Assembly (NCBI GenBank): GCA_030753015.1
Contig: JASMDC010000006.1
Span: forward strand, 80,563 to 144,562
Direction of reading: 5' to 3'
Source: Candidatus Undinarchaeales archaeon
GTDB lineage: Archaea > SpSt-1190 > JASMDC01
Length of the DNA stretch: 64,000 nucleotides
This document shows positions 61,694-64,000 of the stretch, piece by piece (within the stretch, counting starts at the first letter, position 1; each line of letters opens with the position of its first letter). A program made the position numbers and the translations under genes. The notes beneath the pieces are model-generated. The model had not been told where the DNA came from, ran no database searches, and saw only the letters and a program-made list of their open reading frames with translations.

Positions 61694-62348
61694 CGCGATA
61701 CGGGAGCGGGGCAGTCGGGTGGCGCTCGCCTTGGACGTGCTCGACGAGCAGGAGGCCTATCGTGTGCTGGACGCGGTCCATCCACACCTGGCCGCAGTGA
61801 AGGTGAACTATCCCCTCTTCCTCTCCGTGGGCAGGGAGGCGGTCGGACGGATGATCGGACGCTATGACCTTCCATTCATCGGTGACTTCAAGATCGCTGA
61901 CATCGATGCCACCAACACGAAGATCTGTGAGATCATGTACGATGTCGGGTTCGACGCCCTCATAGCCCACAGCGTCGTGGGAAGGCAGGGGGCGCTGGAC
62001 GCTGTGCTCGACGCAGCAGCTCGCCATGGTCGGGGCGTCATCCTCGTGACCAGCATGTCCCATCCCGGTGCGAAGGAGTTCATGCCCCCTTACGAGGACA
62101 CGGCTCGGTTCGCCCGTGAGCTCGGTGTGGACGGTGTCATCGCCCCGGCGACCCGCACCGAGGAGGTGGCGGCCATCCGACGCATCGTTGGCGAGGACAT
62201 GCTCATCCTCTCACCCGGAGTGGGACCCCAGGGCGGAAAAGCCCAGGAGACGTTGGATGCCGGTGCCGACGCCCTCATCGTGGGCCGATCCATCTATTGC
62301 GCCGACGACCCGGAAACCGCGGCGCGACGGCTCGCGGAGGTGGTCTGA
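61650..62348 (+). CDS. pyrF: Orotidine 5'-phosphate decarboxylase
   Basis: 232-residue TIM-barrel decarboxylase giving UMP. Active-site residues: RVALALDVLDEQEA (substrate Asp), KVNYPLFLS, DFKIADIDATNTK (the Asp-Lys-Asp array), HPGAKEFM, and the phosphate-gripper SPGVGPQGGKAQE with VGRSIYC. The ATG at 61650 has a strong AGGAGG 9 nt upstream inside pyrC, so the 44-nt overlap appears real. It overlaps pyrE by one base. Confidence 0.96.
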   Translation: MSKDYSRNFGRRMRDAIRERGSRVALALDVLDEQEAYRVLDAVHPHLAAVKVNYPLFLSVGREAVGRMIGRYDLPFIGDFKIADIDATNTKICEIMYDVGFDALIAHSVVGRQGALDAVLDAAARHGRGVILVTSMSHPGAKEFMPPYEDTARFARELGVDGVIAPATRTEEVAAIRRIVGEDMLILSPGVGPQGGKAQETLDAGADALIVGRSIYCADDPETAARRLAEVV

Positions 62349-62887
62349 TGGCCGATATGCGAGAGCGTCTGGTCGGTCTCCTGCAGGAGCGTGAAGCACT
62401 GCTTTTCGGCGAGTTCACCCTCAGCTCCGGGCGGAAGAGCTCGTACTACATCGACCTGCGCAGGGGCCAGTCCTTCCCCGACATCGCCGCGTCGTTCGCC
62501 GACCTGGGCGCGGGGCTCGTCCAGGATGCGGGGCTCCGTTTCGACGCCGTGGTGGGCGTACCCCTTGGCGGTGTCCCGCCGGCAGTGTTGCTTAGCCAGC
62601 GTCTGGACATTCCCTTCGGCTACCTCCGCAAGGAGGCCAAGAAGCATGGTACCCGCAAGAGAGTGGAGGGCGTCGTTGGCGAGCGTGTCCTGGTCGTGGA
62701 CGACGTCCTCACCACGGGCGGCAGCCTCCGTGATGCCGTGAAAACCCTCATGGGTGAAGGGCTCGAGATCGCAGGTGTGCTCGTCCTTGTCGACCGCAAG
62801 GAGGGGGGACAGGAGAACCTCGAGGATTTGGGGGCCCCGGTCATCTCGGTGCTCACATGCGAGGACCTGCTGTCCGCCGAGGAGTGA
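62348..62887 (+). CDS. pyrE: Orotate phosphoribosyltransferase
   Basis: 179-residue phosphoribosyltransferase joining orotate and PRPP to form OMP. Signature segments: FGEFTLSSGRKSSYYIDLRR, VVGVPLGGVPPAVLLS, and the PRPP loop RVLVVDDVLTTGGSL. The start shares a base with the pyrF stop (TGATG). It is the last gene of the pyr operon; UMP synthesis from carbamoyl phosphate is complete in this cluster apart from carbamoyl phosphate synthetase, which is not in the window. Confidence 0.96.
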   Translation: MADMRERLVGLLQEREALLFGEFTLSSGRKSSYYIDLRRGQSFPDIAASFADLGAGLVQDAGLRFDAVVGVPLGGVPPAVLLSQRLDIPFGYLRKEAKKHGTRKRVEGVVGERVLVVDDVLTTGGSLRDAVKTLMGEGLEIAGVLVLVDRKEGGQENLEDLGAPVISVLTCEDLLSAEE

Positions 62888-62921
62888 TCGTGATAACGTA
62901 GTTGGATTGTGAATACCTCGT

Positions 62922-62947
62922 GAGTACTAAAGCATGTTTTAGTACTC
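62922..62947. promoter_or_regulatory. Perfect 10-bp inverted repeat beside a TATA box
   Basis: GAGTACTAAA and TTTAGTACTC with a 6-nt loop, immediately followed by CTATAATC (62948-62955). It may terminate the pyr operon or act as an operator for the downstream gene. Confidence 0.55.
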
Positions 62948-63053
62948 CTATAATCAACCTTGACTCGACACAGCGACCAGGGATGATTAGCGTCCCGACC
63001 GATACCAACCTTTTTCAAGCTTGGACCCCAATCTCCCTGAGCAGGGACCCGCC

Positions 63054-63893
63054 ATGGCAGAAGAGGTTAGACGTTCGGTCATCGCCGGCTCGTGGTACCC
63101 CGGTTCGGAAAAAGGTCTACACGCGGCGCTGGACGAGTACTTCGATAATGTTGATACGATAGGGAGGAATGTAGATGATCCCATCGCCCTCATCAGCCCA
63201 CACGCGGGCTATTCCTTCTCGGGACCCACGGCCGCCTATGCCTATCACACGCTGAAGGGGAAGAGCTACGATGCCGTCGTGATACTTTCACCCCTCCACA
63301 GACTACCTCTCGGCAGGTACGTGGTGACCAAGGCCCGGGCCTACGAGACACCACTGGGAGAGGTACACGTCGACCAGGAACTGGTCGAAACGCTGGAGAA
63401 GGAGATACCCATCAACCGCTCAGGGTATGACGGCGAGCACTCGCTCGAGATCCAGCTACCTTTACTCCAGTACGTGCTCGGGAACGTGCCCATCCTCCCT
63501 GTGATGCTCGGTACAAGCTCCCTGGACGAGGGCGCCGAGCTGGGCAAGGTCCTGGCGAAGGTGCTCGACGACCGTAATGCCCTCATCGTGGCCAGCTCCG
63601 ACCTCCATCATATAGAGGACTTCGAGGAGGTGGCGACACGCGACAGGAAGGTCACCGACGCTCTCGCTTCCTTTGACATGGCACGTATCAGGGAATCGCT
63701 CTCGCCACCTGACTGCTCGGTGTGCGGTAAGGTGCCCATCATGGCAGCGCTCACCGCCGCTAGAGAGCTCGGGGCCGACACCATCGATGTGCTGAGCTAT
63801 ACAAACTCAGCCGAGGTAACCGGCCAGAAAATAATCGGACAGTACACAGTTGGATACTGTGCTGCGGCGGCGTACAGGAAGGGCGGGGCATAG
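63054..63893 (+). CDS. MEMO1-family protein (AmmeMemoRadiSam system protein B)
   Basis: 279-residue member of the MEMO1 family, related in fold to extradiol dioxygenases. Metal-ligand-like histidines and conserved blocks: SWYPGSEKGLHAALDEYF, ISPHAGYSFSGPTAAYAY, ILSPLHRLPLGRYV, EHSLEIQLPLLQYVLG and IVASSDLHHIEDFEE. The biochemical role in archaea is unknown; in many genomes it accompanies an AMMECR1 protein and a radical-SAM enzyme, which would lie outside this window. The ATG at 63054 fits the family start. An earlier in-frame start at 63021 adds a non-homologous leader. Confidence 0.93.
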   Translation: MAEEVRRSVIAGSWYPGSEKGLHAALDEYFDNVDTIGRNVDDPIALISPHAGYSFSGPTAAYAYHTLKGKSYDAVVILSPLHRLPLGRYVVTKARAYETPLGEVHVDQELVETLEKEIPINRSGYDGEHSLEIQLPLLQYVLGNVPILPVMLGTSSLDEGAELGKVLAKVLDDRNALIVASSDLHHIEDFEEVATRDRKVTDALASFDMARIRESLSPPDCSVCGKVPIMAALTAARELGADTIDVLSYTNSAEVTGQKIIGQYTVGYCAAAAYRKGGA

Positions 63894-63921
63894 GCCTCCG
63901 CCCTTCCAAGTGACACCGGAA

Positions 63922-64000
63922 TCACACGACCTGGTGCGATACCTTGAATCCGCTGGGCAGGTTCAGACCAATGATGATGCGCTGGTCCTTCACATCCCCG
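63922..64000 (-). CDS. Unidentified gene, C-terminal fragment at the window edge
   Basis: Minus-strand open frame entering from the right edge and ending at TGA 63922-63924. The last visible residues read GDVKDQRIIIGLNLPSGFKV, then five more. It is convergent with the MEMO gene with a 28-nt gap. Too short to assign a family. Confidence 0.5.
   Translation of the reverse strand, partial: GDVKDQRIIIGLNLPSGFKVSHQVV

Overview
The window is a gene-dense stretch of archaeal chromosome, with high G+C judged by eye. The archaeal assignment rests on CODH/ACS of the cdhABC-cooC-DE type, an A-type ATP synthase, ribosomal protein L40e, Tsr3, the ether-lipid enzymes GGGP synthase and UbiA-type DGGGP synthase, TATA-box promoters 22-32 nt upstream of start codons, and GGTGATC/GGAGG ribosome-binding sites inside operons. 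No methyl-coenzyme M reductase or other methanogenesis gene is present here. A Thermoplasmatota-like or other uncultured euryarchaeon that uses the Wood-Ljungdahl pathway without visible methanogenesis is a plausible inference. Bacterial-looking genes (NADP-type GdhA, cofactor-dependent GpmA, NuoEFG/Nfn proteins) suggest past gene acquisition.

Layout. 1-7023 (minus): CODH/ACS operon cdhA-B-C-cooC-D-E, with cdhE cut by the window edge. 7354-8854 (minus): Gfo/Idh oxidoreductase and a CBS-pair protein. 8877-17747 (minus): ATP synthase operon H-I-K-E-C-F-A-B-D; its K subunit carries the sodium-ligand set of NtpK. 17884-21318 (plus): an orphan coiled-coil ORF and two unrelated-type glutamate dehydrogenases, the first lacking the catalytic lysine. 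21466-28450 (plus): a tightly overlapping five-gene flavin/iron-sulfur operon (NuoE-, NuoF-, NuoG-, NfnA-, NfnB-like), the most interesting candidate system. 28533-36867: a PEP-synthase-like ATP-grasp protein, a GT-C membrane protein, a carbamoyltransferase, XdhC and MtnA.

36868-48262: tandem RAM-domain protein, lipoprotein phosphoesterase, DegT aminotransferase with a palindromic operator, membrane transglutaminase, a PLP-fold protein without lysine that runs into tRNA-Thr, alpha/beta hydrolase, a MoaD/ThiS-like protein convergent with a 56-residue zinc-tail ORF, threonine catabolism tdh-kbl, an NAD-kinase-like protein and an ATP-grasp ligase. 48366-57077: a polyprenyl-phosphate glycosyltransferase, two copies of a two-gene cassette (small membrane-anchored protein plus GT-C membrane protein), and between them the lipid genes, L40e, Tsr3 and GpmA. 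57394-62887: complete pyrimidine operon pyrB-I-D-K-C-F-E. 63054-end: a MEMO-family protein and the 3' end of an unidentified minus-strand gene.

How it fits together: CODH/ACS makes or splits acetyl-CoA using reduced ferredoxin. The NuoEFG/Nfn-like complex would balance ferredoxin, NADH and NADPH pools. The glutamate dehydrogenases and tdh-kbl feed amino-acid carbon and reductant, tdh-kbl giving glycine and acetyl-CoA. The ATP synthase, probably sodium-coupled, turns ion gradients into ATP. Many first genes of transcription units appear to be leaderless, and this changes several start-codon choices.
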